Translations under genes and position numbers: made by a program
The notes under the pieces: generated by a model
Seen by the model: only the letters and a program-made list of their open reading frames with translations
What the model was told of the DNA's origin: nothing
Database searches by the model: none
Assembly: GCA_025355645.1 (NCBI GenBank)
Contig: JANXZG010000076.1
Location: 1 to 64,000 of the forward strand
From: Gammaproteobacteria bacterium
GTDB taxonomy: Bacteria > Pseudomonadota > Gammaproteobacteria > Steroidobacterales > Steroidobacteraceae
Length of the DNA: 64,000 nucleotides
Direction: 5' to 3'
Shown here: positions 39,276-51,047 of the stretch, piece after piece
How the letters are laid out: every line of letters starts with the position of its first letter
Position numbering within the stretch: the first letter of the stretch is position 1

Positions 39276-41222
39276 TTAGAATTTGACCATTACACCGGCC
39301 CCCCAGACGACCTCGCGAGTGCGGAGGTCGGGAAACCAGTCACCCGAAGCGCAGTCACCTGAGTTCGGGTCGGTCGCTCCACCGGCCGCCCCATTCGCCT
39401 GTACGCAACTGGCCGGGGAACCATTGTTACCGGTGGTCCCCCCCGAGTAGGGCGGCGTCATGCCACCCGATCCGCTCCAGTACGGAACGTTGGAATGTCT
39501 GAATGTCAGCTCCGTCCACCAAGTGATCCAGTCCTTGGGCATATACTGGAGGTTAACTTGCGAGTCCCACTGGTAAAGTTTCTGCCCGGGTTGTTGCGTG
39601 AAGTAGGGGGTGCCGGTTGCCGCTGTCGCGCCATTGATCGGTGGCGTCAGGGCAAGGTAGCGACCCGGGTTGTTCATGAATCCGCCGCCGAAAGTCACGG
39701 CATACAAATCGTGGTTGAACCAGGTCCGGTCGTACAGCATTGCGCCAAAAAAACTTTCCTTGTTTGGACCGCCCGAACAGTTGACCCCGCCGCCGTATTC
39801 GCAGCCGATGTCGACAGTCAGGCTGAACGCCATTTTGGATATACCGGCGCCGCCGTTATTGCGTGCATCGTAATACTTGACCAGCAAGCTGTCGTCTTCA
39901 TGAACACGGGTAACCTTCGAGTAATTGACGGTCGGCCCCGCACCCACGAGCGATCCAGCAGGTGCATTTGGATTGCCGCCATTTAGCGGCTGGCACAGCG
40001 TGTCCTGGGTACCGAGACCATTGCTGGCGCTGCTCTGGCAGTTCAGATTGTCCTGTCCCACGGCATAGCTGTTGAATACCAGTTTCAGGGAATCATTGGG
40101 GATCCACAGGATCTGGCCGCCCAGGCCCGGTTTGCTGTTGAACTTGTTGTATGACTGCCAGCCGTTGATAAGCCACGGTTCTATCTTCAGCGTCTGTGTC
40201 GGCCACCACTGTACGCGAAGGCCATTAAAAAACCACGGCGTGTTGGACGACACGAACGAAGGCTGATACGTCCAGTTGTCAAAATTATAGTAGCTGAATA
40301 GGCCAATGTAGGACACGAAAATGCCGGCATCGACGTTCAAGCCGTGATTGACGTCGAAGTGGTACCCGGCGCTCGCCTCTGAGAAATATTTATAGGCGCC
40401 CTGGGTATCCCACTGACCGACCGCCGCACTCGCGTCATTGCGCGGCGTCGTCGTTGCAAAATCACCGAACATGGTCAAAAAACGCGCTCTTACATTCTGC
40501 CAATGAAAATCGCCGCCAAAGCTCACTTGTTCAATCTGAAACTCACCGGAGCGAAACTCCTCGGTCGAGCCCGATATCGTATGATCTTGCGGGTGATTGC
40601 CGCTCTGTAGATAATTCATGTCGAAGCGGATCTCGGGCGTAAAAAATTTTGTATCAAAAATAGGCGCTTTTTCCCGCGTAGTACCGTTCATCCAGCCGAC
40701 ATCACCCACCGCAAATGGTGTCTGCAGGTCGACCTCGGGGCTCGCCGGGGGGCTCTGTAGCGCCGCGGGAATCAACTGGGCAATCGCCGTGCCTGGGGTC
40801 GGTGCTAGCGGCACGGCAGCGAGCACCGCGGCTGCTGCGCTGGGGGCAATGTCGGCGACACCCATGACGATGTCAGTACGCGTGGCTTTGCCGACAACTA
40901 CTACGACCGCAGGCTGACTGCTTTGCGCAGCGCCATCGACCTGTGCAGTCAGCGACCATTCCCCCGGGGGCAGGTCGGCGAACGCGTACATGCCGTCACT
41001 TCCGGAAATCGTCGCGCGAATGCTGTCACCGTCGGCTCTGATTGCCGTCACGGTTGCGCCGCCGACGGGGATCCTGGTGGAATTCTTTACAATTCCTACG
41101 ATCGCTCCGACGGATACTTTGGCGACGATGGCCGTGGGTGCCTGGCCATATGCCGGGAATGTTGTTATCCAGGCGGCCAGAAGGGATATTAGATAGCCGG
41201 GCAGGTTTTTCGGAAGCTTCAT
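39276..41222 (-). CDS. Secreted carboxypeptidase-regulatory (Ig-like) domain fused to an outer-membrane beta-barrel (BBP2-like porin)
   Basis: Signal peptide, VGAIVGIVKNSTRIPVGGATVTAIRADGDSIRATISGSDGMYAFADLPPGEWSLTAQVDG, then aromatic-rich barrel ending VVWGAGVMVKF. Confidence 0.75.
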   Translation of the reverse strand: MKLPKNLPGYLISLLAAWITTFPAYGQAPTAIVAKVSVGAIVGIVKNSTRIPVGGATVTAIRADGDSIRATISGSDGMYAFADLPPGEWSLTAQVDGAAQSSQPAVVVVVGKATRTDIVMGVADIAPSAAAAVLAAVPLAPTPGTAIAQLIPAALQSPPASPEVDLQTPFAVGDVGWMNGTTREKAPIFDTKFFTPEIRFDMNYLQSGNHPQDHTISGSTEEFRSGEFQIEQVSFGGDFHWQNVRARFLTMFGDFATTTPRNDASAAVGQWDTQGAYKYFSEASAGYHFDVNHGLNVDAGIFVSYIGLFSYYNFDNWTYQPSFVSSNTPWFFNGLRVQWWPTQTLKIEPWLINGWQSYNKFNSKPGLGGQILWIPNDSLKLVFNSYAVGQDNLNCQSSASNGLGTQDTLCQPLNGGNPNAPAGSLVGAGPTVNYSKVTRVHEDDSLLVKYYDARNNGGAGISKMAFSLTVDIGCEYGGGVNCSGGPNKESFFGAMLYDRTWFNHDLYAVTFGGGFMNNPGRYLALTPPINGATAATGTPYFTQQPGQKLYQWDSQVNLQYMPKDWITWWTELTFRHSNVPYWSGSGGMTPPYSGGTTGNNGSPASCVQANGAAGGATDPNSGDCASGDWFPDLRTREVVWGAGVMVKF

Positions 41223-41266
41223 AAATCTCCCAGGTGTTTGCCAATGGCCGAAAATGGCATGCGACC

Positions 41267-41838
41267 TTAGCGCAGCTGATCCAGCGCGAGATTCAGCTCG
41301 AGTACATTGACGCGCAGCTCGCCAATCAGCCCGAAGAGCTTTCCCTGTGTATGCGTTGCCACCAGTTTCTCGAGATTGGCGGGCGCAGTGCCACGCGCGT
41401 GCGCAATGCGCGCTATCTGGTAGCGCGCTGCTGCCGGACTGATGTCAGGATCGAGCCCGCTCGCCGAGGCACTCACCAGGTCCACGGGCACCGGCGCGCG
41501 ACTGGCAGGAGCGTCGGCACGCAACGCGGCGACATGGCGCTTCACCTGATCGATCAGCGCAGGATTCATGGGGCCCAGGTTTGAGCCCGACGAGGCAATG
41601 CCGTTATAGGGTTCCGGTAAGGTCGCGGACGGACGACCCCAGAAGTACTTTGCATCGGAAAAATTCTGGCCGATCAGGCTCGACCCCACGGCCTTCCCGT
41701 CTCGATACAGGAGGCTGCCGGTCGCCTGATGCGCGAATGCCAGGCGCGCAAGGCCGGTGATCAGCAGCGGATAAGCGATTCCAAGCAGGCAGGTCATCGC
41801 CAGGAGCAGACACAGGGCGGGGCGGATCAGGCGCAGCA

Positions 41839-41842
<4 letters not shown>
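41267..41842 (-). CDS. kdpC: K+-transporting ATPase subunit C
   Basis: [67 protein letters not shown]. Confidence 0.97.
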
Positions 41843-43902
<2,060 letters not shown>

Positions 43903-43907
43903 GGGAA

Positions 43908-45644
43908 CTACCGCGCAGCCATCAGGAAGTAATGCTCGACCAGCGGACCGAGCGCGAGCGCCGGCACATAGGTCAGCACGCCGATCAGCAGGATCGAGCC
44001 CAACAGCAGCGATACAAACAGCGGGCCGTGTGTCGGCATCGTGCCCTCGGTAACCGGGATGCGCTTTTTTGCGCCGAGCGAACCTGCGATCGCAAGCGTT
44101 GCAATCATCGGCCAGAAGCGCCCGAACCACATCGCGATGCCCGTCGCGATGTTATAAAAAGGCGTGTTGGCTGACAGGCCTGCGAAGGCGCTGCCATTGT
44201 TGTTCGCCGCGGAGGAGAACGCATACAGGATCTCACTGAATCCATGCGGACCTGGATTGGCGATTCCCGCGACGCCGGCGCCGCACATGACAGCCACCGC
44301 AGTTCCCAGCAGGACGACGAATGGCGTTGTCAGGATGAACACCGAGGCCATCTTCATCTCGTAGGCCTCGATTTTCTTGCCGAGATATTCAGGTGTGCGC
44401 CCGATCATCAGGCCTGCAATAAAGACACCCAGGACGGCGAACATCAGGATCGAATAAATCCCGCTGCCCACCCCACCGGGGGCGAGCTCACCCAGCTGCA
44501 TAAAGAAGAGTGGCACGAAGCCGCCGAGCGGCAGCATCGAATCGTGCATGGTGTTGACTGCGCCGCAGGAAGTCGCAGTTGTGACCGCGACGAACAGCGC
44601 TGAGGCGGCAATGCCGAAGCGTGTCTCCTTGCCCTCCATATTGCCACCTGGCTGGCCAGCGCTGGCGCTCTGGTCTATCTGCTGCGCAGTAAGCAATGGA
44701 TTGCCGCGCTGCTCGCTGTGAAATGCTACCTGCGTCAACGTGACGAATAGCACCAGCATGGCGGCTAGCAAAGCCCAGCCCTGGCGGGTGTCGCCAACCA
44801 TCCTGCCAAAAGTGTAAGTCAATGAAAACGGGATCAGCACAATGGCCAGCATCTCGAGGAAATTGGTCAGCGGCGTCGGATTTTCGTAAGGGTGCGCCGA
44901 GTTCGCGTTGAAAAACCCCCCGCCATTGGTGCCGAGCTCCTTGATGGCCTCCTGTGAGGCAACCGGGCCCATCGGCAGCGTCTGCGTGTGTAACAAGCCC
45001 GACTCGATCGGCGCGACCCCTTTGTAGGCCTCGAGGTTCTGGATCACGCCCTGGCTCGCGAGCACAAGCGCCAGCAGCATGGACAGGGGCAGCAGCACAT
45101 AGAGCGTTGCGCGCGTGAGATCGACCCAGAAGTTTCCAATCGTCGCAACGCTGTGCCGGGCAAACCCGCGGATCACTGCGACTGCCACCGCGATGCCGGT
45201 CGCCGCAGACAGGAAATTTTGCACGGCGAGACCGGCCATTTGCACAAAGTAGCTTTGGGTCGATTCGCCGGAATAGCCCTGCCAGTCGGTATTGCTGACG
45301 AAGCTGATGGCCGTGTTGAACGCCGAATCGGGGCTGACGGCGGAAAAATGCTGCGGGTTCAGCGGCAGGAACCCCTGCAGGCGCTGCATTGCGTACAGGA
45401 GCACGATACCCAGGACGTTAAAGAGCAGCATCCCCAGCGTATAGCGCGACCAGCTCATCTCGACGGACGCATCAATGCCGCACAGCCGGTACATCAGCGT
45501 CTCGACGGATCCCCCGATCCGGCGCGCGAAATTCGGCTTGCCCTCCATCACGTCTGCGATGTAGCGGCCGAGCGGCTTAACGCAGAGCAATACTATTCCC
45601 AGGAATACGATCAACAAGATCGTGAAGGAGGTGCCCGGACCCAT
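43908..45644 (-). CDS. kdpA: K+-transporting ATPase subunit A
   Basis: [52 protein letters not shown]. Confidence 0.98.
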   Translation of the reverse strand: MGPGTSFTILLIVFLGIVLLCVKPLGRYIADVMEGKPNFARRIGGSVETLMYRLCGIDASVEMSWSRYTLGMLLFNVLGIVLLYAMQRLQGFLPLNPQHFSAVSPDSAFNTAISFVSNTDWQGYSGESTQSYFVQMAGLAVQNFLSAATGIAVAVAVIRGFARHSVATIGNFWVDLTRATLYVLLPLSMLLALVLASQGVIQNLEAYKGVAPIESGLLHTQTLPMGPVASQEAIKELGTNGGGFFNANSAHPYENPTPLTNFLEMLAIVLIPFSLTYTFGRMVGDTRQGWALLAAMLVLFVTLTQVAFHSEQRGNPLLTAQQIDQSASAGQPGGNMEGKETRFGIAASALFVAVTTATSCGAVNTMHDSMLPLGGFVPLFFMQLGELAPGGVGSGIYSILMFAVLGVFIAGLMIGRTPEYLGKKIEAYEMKMASVFILTTPFVVLLGTAVAVMCGAGVAGIANPGPHGFSEILYAFSSAANNNGSAFAGLSANTPFYNIATGIAMWFGRFWPMIATLAIAGSLGAKKRIPVTEGTMPTHGPLFVSLLLGSILLIGVLTYVPALALGPLVEHYFLMAAR

Positions 45645-45733
45645 CAGAAGCGCTCAGCGTTCAGCAGCGCGTAGATCAGGTAGGCGACGAGCGCAATGCA
45701 GAGCAGGCCCAGTAACCAGTAAGTCGCGCTCAT
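45644..45733 (-). CDS. kdpF: K+-transporting ATPase subunit F, 29 aa (not in ORF track)
   Basis: MSATYWLLGLLCIALVAYLIYALLNAERF*, one TM helix, TGATG overlap with kdpA. Confidence 0.93.
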   Translation of the reverse strand: MSATYWLLGLLCIALVAYLIYALLNAERF

Positions 45734-45813
45734 GACATGCGGTTAAATGCCCCGACCAGCGCGTGAGTCACGAGGTAGAGGGCGGCCAGGATCAGCAGGT
45801 AAGCGGCGTCCAT
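45730..45813 (-). CDS. 27-aa single-TM microprotein preceding kdpF
   Basis: MDAAYLLILAALYLVTHALVGAFNRMS*; stop overlaps the kdpF start (ATGTCATGAGC). Confidence 0.65.
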   Translation of the reverse strand: MDAAYLLILAALYLVTHALVGAFNRMS

Positions 45814-45851
45814 CCGTCGCACTGTAGCGCGGATTCCGTGATAAACCTGTG

Positions 45852-45886
45852 AAAAAAACCCCCCAGGACGCCCCGCGGTGTCCTGG
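45852..45886 (-). terminator. Rho-independent terminator for the SYLF gene, just upstream of the kdp operon
   Basis: On minus strand CCAGGAC-(10 nt)-GTCCTGG followed by GGGG and TTTTTTT. Confidence 0.8.
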
Positions 45887-45898
45887 TACGATGCGCGC

Positions 45899-46735
45899 TT
45901 ATTGGCTCTGCGACTGCAATGCCTGCGGTTGGCTCTCGAGCGGATAGGTGCGCGCCGGGTCCGTGGTGGAAGGGCTCGGGGCCGCTTGGACCGGCGGTGC
46001 ATTGCCCTGCGTGGCTGAAGGCGCGGCCGCCTGGCCGGTGTTCGTCGCCTGCGCAATGCGCGCCAGGAATCGCTGCGCGGCCGCCGGCGCTTTGGGCGAT
46101 TGTGCCGAGAGTATTTCCGTCGTCGTCACATCGGCCTTGCCATACAGGGCCGCATTGGCGGAGTGATTAATTGTAAGGACGCTGCCGTCCAGCGCGATCC
46201 CGCCAAAAAGGCCGCGCGATCGGGCGTACGAATAGATTTCGCTATTGAACTGAATATCGGTCGCCGCGGAGCCCTGGCGCCCCACGGGTCCCGCCGCGAC
46301 GGACGCATCGGCGCCTAGGGTCAGCTTGCCACCCGCTAGGCCTTCGACCCCGGCCTTGGTCGCAAACACAAGGATTACGTCGGAGTTCTGCGCACCGGCC
46401 TGGAACCCAACACTTCCGCCGGTCAAGGACACCAGCACCGGGTTGCTCCATGGCGCATTCAGGGTGTCGCGCACGACCAGCACGCCGCTGCCACGGCGCC
46501 CGCCCAATACGAAGGCCACCTTGGTCACATCGGGGATCACGGCAATTCCGTAGGCGCGCTCGAGCAGATAATCTGGCACGCGCTGATCGGGCATTCCCTC
46601 GATTTCATCGAGCACCTGCGTCGCCGTCAGCAAGCGCGCTTCCTCGCGGCCACCAGCCGCTGCGTTTTGCGCGAGCCCCACGGCTGCGAGCAGACCTGCA
46701 GCGATGCAGCTGTATTTTCTGATGATCGTGTTCAT
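45899..46735 (-). CDS. Secreted SYLF (YSC84-like) lipid-binding domain protein
   Basis: Signal peptide; YGIAVIPDVTKVAFVLGGRRGSGVLVVRD...GGSVGFQAGAQNSDVILVFATKAGVEGLAGGKLTLGADASVAAGPVGR. Confidence 0.9.
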   Translation of the reverse strand: MNTIIRKYSCIAAGLLAAVGLAQNAAAGGREEARLLTATQVLDEIEGMPDQRVPDYLLERAYGIAVIPDVTKVAFVLGGRRGSGVLVVRDTLNAPWSNPVLVSLTGGSVGFQAGAQNSDVILVFATKAGVEGLAGGKLTLGADASVAAGPVGRQGSAATDIQFNSEIYSYARSRGLFGGIALDGSVLTINHSANAALYGKADVTTTEILSAQSPKAPAAAQRFLARIAQATNTGQAAAPSATQGNAPPVQAAPSPSTTDPARTYPLESQPQALQSQSQ

Positions 46736-46824
46736 TGATATGCGCCCCCTTGTACATGCAAGACCCGCTCGCAACGGGATAGTTCCGCTAGCTTAACGCG
46801 TCACGGCCGCATAAAGTATTGGTA

Positions 46825-47751
46825 ATGCACAGAGTAATTGTCATTGGACATCGCGGCGCGAGCGGCGAGCGGCCCGAGCATACCCTCGAATCCTACCGCC
46901 TCGCGATAGAAGAAGGCGCCGATTTCGTCGAACCGGATCTGGTCATGACCAAGGACGGCGTGCTTATTGCGCGCCACGAGCCGGAGATTGGCGGCACGAC
47001 GAATGTTGCCGAGCTGCCGCAGTTCGCGTCCCGGCGCCGCTCCCAGCTCATCGACGGCGAGCAGATGGACGGCTGGTTTACCGAGGACTTCACGCTCGCG
47101 GAGATCAAGAGCTTGCGCGCGCGCGAGCGCTTGCCGCAGATCCGTCCGGCCAACGTCGCATACGACGATCAGTTCGAGGTGCCGACCTTCGAGGAGATCC
47201 TGCAGCTGGTCGCGAAGGAAAACCGTGACCGGCGAGGCACGGTCGGGATCTACCCCGAAACCAAGCATCCGGAGCATTTCCGACAGCTCGCGTTGCCGCA
47301 AGAGGGCTTGGTGCTGCAGATGCTGGCGCGCCATGGCTATGCCGAGCCGGGTTCACGGGTGTTCATCCAGTCGTTCGATCCTGCGAATCTGCGAATGATG
47401 CGCGCCATGACCAGGCTGCCGCTGGTGCAGCTGCTGGAGCACGAACTGGGCGACCTTAATGTTATTGCCGAATATGCCGACGCGATCGGCATCAGCAAGC
47501 CGCTGGCGACAGCGGAGGGCGTGCGCGCCGCGCGCGCGGCCGGCCTCGCGGTGCACGTCTGGACGTTCCGCGCCGAAAATAAATTCCTTCCAGCGGAGCT
47601 GCGCATCGGCCCCTCCATGTCGGCGCACGGCAAGCTCGAAGAGGAGATCGACCGGTACCTGGCCCGTGGCATCGATGGCTTCTTTACCGATCACCCGGCA
47701 ATCGGCGTGCACACCCGCGATGCCTGGGCTCAGAAGAACATCGACATGTAA
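46825..47751 (+). CDS. Glycerophosphodiester phosphodiesterase
   Basis: VIGHRGASGERPEHTLESYRLAIEEGADFVEPDLVMTKDGVLIARHEPEI; IYPETKHPEHF; DGFFTDHPAIG. Confidence 0.93.
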   Translation: MHRVIVIGHRGASGERPEHTLESYRLAIEEGADFVEPDLVMTKDGVLIARHEPEIGGTTNVAELPQFASRRRSQLIDGEQMDGWFTEDFTLAEIKSLRARERLPQIRPANVAYDDQFEVPTFEEILQLVAKENRDRRGTVGIYPETKHPEHFRQLALPQEGLVLQMLARHGYAEPGSRVFIQSFDPANLRMMRAMTRLPLVQLLEHELGDLNVIAEYADAIGISKPLATAEGVRAARAAGLAVHVWTFRAENKFLPAELRIGPSMSAHGKLEEEIDRYLARGIDGFFTDHPAIGVHTRDAWAQKNIDM

Positions 47752-48905
47752 AGCTGATAGATCATCGCATCGAACTTATAAAGCGGCTCGTCGCCGGCTG
47801 TATAGGCAGGCGGTCCATAGTCCTTGATGTCGCGAAAATCACCGTACTTGATCTGAACGCGGCTGATGTCGAGCGTGGCGGTGCCGCGCTTGAAGAACTT
47901 CCAACCCTCAGGCAGGAACGCGTAGGTCGCCTTCGCGCCCACGGTCACGTTTTTCTGCGCTGCGAGTTCCTTGTCGCGCGCCATGAAATTCTGCGCATTT
48001 GCCTGCGAGAACAGGTCGCTGTAAAAATTCGCATGTCCCTGCTCGTACAGACGCACGCGTCCTTCGAGGATCCAGATGTTGCGGATCGGGTGCGTGTAAT
48101 CGAATTCGGCTGTCCCCGAGGTGATGCCCCAGGTATCGCGGAAATACCGGTATGACACCGTCGCCGCTGCACGATAGGGCAGATAGTATTTGGCGCGCGC
48201 CTCGACCGCAGTGCTGGTGCGCGTAAGCGGATATATCTGCGTGCCCAGTGAGTAGAATTTCGGTGGGTCAACCGCATCCCGGAAACGGATGAAACGATAC
48301 GGATTCGCAAGATAGCCGGCATCCGTGATCACATCCAGGGTCACGCCGCCTATCAGGTTCCGAGTGATGATCTGCGAGAGGCCGAGGCTGTAGCTGTGCG
48401 TCTGCGAGTTGCCGACCCAAGCGACGTTAGGCACCAGCGCCGTGCCATTGTTCTCGCCGATTTTGTTACGCGTGCTGCCAAACCCCAGCGTAACGGTGGT
48501 CAGGTCGCCGAACATGTCCTGGCTAATCTGGAAGTGCGGCGTATTCGAGATGTAGTCACGCTCGGTGCTCTGCGTGAACCCGAGCGCATAGGTCGTCTTG
48601 TTACGGATGTACTCGACGTTGACGGTCTTCTGGTGGCGCTCGTCCTTTATTACGCTTGCGTTGCTCAGCACGTCGACCGAGGCGCCGCTGACCTTGTCGA
48701 TGAAGTAATCGGCCTCGATGCCAAGATTTTCCGTGATTCTCTTCTGCACCAGCGCCGACTCACCGGTGATGGTCATGCCGCCGCCGCTGTACCGGCTGAA
48801 GAACAGGTCGGCCCGATCATCGGGCAATACGCCGGCCCAAGCGCCATGGGCGGTTGCCAGCAGGGCGATGCCCGCCAGTGCGCGCATGAACCGGATCAAT
48901 TGCAT
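47730..48905 (-). CDS. DUF3570 outer-membrane beta-barrel protein
   Basis: Signal peptide; DDRADLFFSRYSGGGMTITGESALVQKRITENLGIEADYFIDKVSGASVDVLSNAS; C-terminal MSMFF. Confidence 0.85.
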   Translation of the reverse strand: MQLIRFMRALAGIALLATAHGAWAGVLPDDRADLFFSRYSGGGMTITGESALVQKRITENLGIEADYFIDKVSGASVDVLSNASVIKDERHQKTVNVEYIRNKTTYALGFTQSTERDYISNTPHFQISQDMFGDLTTVTLGFGSTRNKIGENNGTALVPNVAWVGNSQTHSYSLGLSQIITRNLIGGVTLDVITDAGYLANPYRFIRFRDAVDPPKFYSLGTQIYPLTRTSTAVEARAKYYLPYRAAATVSYRYFRDTWGITSGTAEFDYTHPIRNIWILEGRVRLYEQGHANFYSDLFSQANAQNFMARDKELAAQKNVTVGAKATYAFLPEGWKFFKRGTATLDISRVQIKYGDFRDIKDYGPPAYTAGDEPLYKFDAMIYQLYMSMFF

Positions 48906-49123
48906 CCGCAGCCGCCGCCCGCCGCCCCGGTGCCGCCACGGGAACCCTCGCGCGATTCGTAAATGTGATCGAGCAGGGCCGAGGAGATCGCATCGCGATC
49001 CCAGGCCATGATTGGATCGGCAAGCCGGTCGCGCTCATAGGGCTTGACCCAGGGCTGGATGCTGCTGCAGCCGCCGAGGAGAAGCAGCGCGACGAGTAAT
49101 GCCGGATTGCGAACGCCGCGCAT
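48896..49123 (-). CDS. DUF4266 small lipoprotein, Gly/Cys-rich C-terminus
   Basis: LLLGGCSSIQPWVKPYERDRLADPIMAWDRDAISSALLDHIYESREGSRGGTGAAGGGCGCN. Confidence 0.88.
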   Translation of the reverse strand: MRGVRNPALLVALLLLGGCSSIQPWVKPYERDRLADPIMAWDRDAISSALLDHIYESREGSRGGTGAAGGGCGCN

Positions 49124-49126
49124 GGC

Positions 49127-49633
49127 TTACTCCCGGATCAGCTGGCGAATGCGGTCCTGGTACTCGTTCTCGTCGCCGGGCTTGTAGCCACGGTGCAGGA
49201 AGCGCACGTTGCCCTTGCGGTCGATCAGCACCGTGCTCGGCATTTCATCGACGTGGTAGGCCTTGCTGACCTGGCTCGCCGGGTCGAGCAGCACGGGGAA
49301 GCTGACCGGCTTGCGCTCAAGCAGCTGCTTGACTGGCGGTGCATCCTTGTCGACATTGACGCCGATCAGCGTGAAGCCCGCCGGCTTGTATTTGCGGTAC
49401 ATCTGCTCGAGCAGCGGCATCTCCTGCTGGCAGGGCCCGCACCAGGTCGCCCAGAAATTAAGCATCACGACCTGGCCCTTGTACTGGCTCAGGCTCGCGC
49501 TCTGTCCATCCAGCTCACTGAGCGTGAATGGCGGTGCCGGGCCAGTGGCATCGGCGCCGATTGCGGCGACGGTTGCGAGCAGCGCGAGCGCGACAAAACT
49601 GCGCCGTATTGAATTGGGTTTTACCTTGAACAT
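49127..49633 (-). CDS. TlpA/ResA-like thioredoxin-fold protein, intact WCGPC
   Basis: FTLSELDGQSASLSQYKGQVVMLNFWATWCGPCQQEMPLLEQMYRKYKPAGFTLIGVNVD. Confidence 0.93.
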   Translation of the reverse strand: MFKVKPNSIRRSFVALALLATVAAIGADATGPAPPFTLSELDGQSASLSQYKGQVVMLNFWATWCGPCQQEMPLLEQMYRKYKPAGFTLIGVNVDKDAPPVKQLLERKPVSFPVLLDPASQVSKAYHVDEMPSTVLIDRKGNVRFLHRGYKPGDENEYQDRIRQLIRE

Positions 49634-49650
49634 GGATCAGGCCTCCGGAA

Positions 49651-50319
49651 TCAGTAGAAGACAGTCAGCCCCAGGGTCGCCTCGACGTTGTGCGTGTTTT
49701 TTTCCGTGCCGAAAAGCGCGGATTCATAAATGTGATCGCGCACGTCCAGGTGCAGGGCCAGCCAGTGAGTAATCAGCACACGCTCCCCCACGCCAAAATT
49801 AAGGGCAAAGTGATTGGTCTCGGCAAATTTCACGGCGCCCATGCCCACTACTGCATATAGCGCGGTATTAAAGGCGCGACCCTTGCCGAGGTACACCTCA
49901 CCAGGAAGGATGTTGTAGCCGACATCGAGGTCGTAGTATGTGAACTGGCGCCCGGACCCGCCAAGGACCGTGATCTGCGGAAAAACTTCTTCGAGGCTGC
50001 TGGTCCCTGCCTTGGAGCGCGCCACGGCACCCTCGAGGAAAATGCTTTCGGTCACGTGGTAGGTACCCGTCGCCCCGTAGATCGGGTTCGTGCCGAAGTC
50101 CTCGATCGACAGTGCGCCGTAGTAGACGCCGAGCTCGAAGTCCTTAGCCCTGATCTTCGGTGTCTTGACGACGCGCCGGTCGACCTGCGGCTGCACGATC
50201 GGCGGCTCATCCTGCGCCGATTCCACCACGGGAGGAGGGCCCTTGTCGGGGCGATGGAACCAGCCGCAGCCGGACAGCAGCGCCGCTGCTAAAAGAACAC
50301 TGCCAAGCCGAGTTTCCAT
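49651..50319 (-). CDS. Outer-membrane beta-barrel lipoprotein (myxobacterial OMP_myx_plus-like)
   Basis: Lipobox LLSGCGWF; FELGVYYGALSIEDFGTNPIYGATGTYHVTESIFLEGAVARS..., ends GLTVFY. Confidence 0.7.
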   Translation of the reverse strand: METRLGSVLLAAALLSGCGWFHRPDKGPPPVVESAQDEPPIVQPQVDRRVVKTPKIRAKDFELGVYYGALSIEDFGTNPIYGATGTYHVTESIFLEGAVARSKAGTSSLEEVFPQITVLGGSGRQFTYYDLDVGYNILPGEVYLGKGRAFNTALYAVVGMGAVKFAETNHFALNFGVGERVLITHWLALHLDVRDHIYESALFGTEKNTHNVEATLGLTVFY

Positions 50320-51047
50320 TCTTCCAGTTCCTCATTCTTGTTCAGGTTGTTAAAAACCACATAGGATCGCCAATCGAAGCGCCACATGAATCGCTCGCTG
50401 AGGAAGCCGCGGGCGCCGAGCGAGGCATAGACCATTTCATTGCCCTTTTCCAGCGGCGCCGGGGGCACGACTGTCACCACGTGCTGGTAACCCGTGCCGA
50501 TGCCGGCGGTCGGCGAGAACCACTTCCACTCCGGCACGAAGGTATGGCGCAGCCCGATCGTGCCAATGGTGCGATTGTCCAGAGTGCCGTACGACTCCTG
50601 CAGCGCCACCTCAATGTCGAGACTGTCGGTTAGGCCGAAATCGGCATAGGAGGTCACCAGGTTCGAGCGGTTGTAGACGCCGTAGCCGGCGCCGAACTCC
50701 CAGCGATGCGTGGCAAATTCCGGGTAGGGCGGAATGGGTGCTGGCTCGCCCGAGACCATCGTCGTGCGTGCCAGATCGGCACGGCGCACCCAGCCTTCCT
50801 CACCGCGCGGCGCGCGTACCCGGTACCAGTCGGTGCGGCTGTACAGCACGGTCACACTCTCGCCGCGCGCTACTACATAGAACACCGGGTAGCCGCGCCC
50901 CGGCCCCGTATGCATCTCCAGGTAGGGGTCGGTGACGATGAGTTCGAGAGCCGGATCCTTGGCGTGTGCGAGGCCCGATAAACAGGCTTGCAGAACCATG
51001 ATTAGCGTTAACAGCCGTACCATCCGGTCAGTTCGCGGCCGGGGCAA
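50289..51047 (-). CDS. SH3-domain plus beta-barrel envelope protein
   Basis: DPYLEMHTGPGRGYPVFYVVARGESVTVLYSRTDWYRVRAPRGEEGWVRRADL (bacterial SH3), then barrel-like strands ending LGLAVFF. Confidence 0.78.
   Translation of the reverse strand: MPRPRTDRMVRLLTLIMVLQACLSGLAHAKDPALELIVTDPYLEMHTGPGRGYPVFYVVARGESVTVLYSRTDWYRVRAPRGEEGWVRRADLARTTMVSGEPAPIPPYPEFATHRWEFGAGYGVYNRSNLVTSYADFGLTDSLDIEVALQESYGTLDNRTIGTIGLRHTFVPEWKWFSPTAGIGTGYQHVVTVVPPAPLEKGNEMVYASLGARGFLSERFMWRFDWRSYVVFNNLNKNEELEEWKLGLAVFF

Noticed and set aside
43903-44130. N-terminal extension of KdpB in the ORF track
   Set aside because: Overlaps the KdpA C-terminus in another frame and has no KdpB-like sequence; GTG at 43902 gives a normal start.
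45730-46056. 108-aa minus ORF containing the microprotein
   Set aside because: The upstream part is Arg-rich and antisense/out of frame within the SYLF gene; only the last 27 codons look like a real protein.
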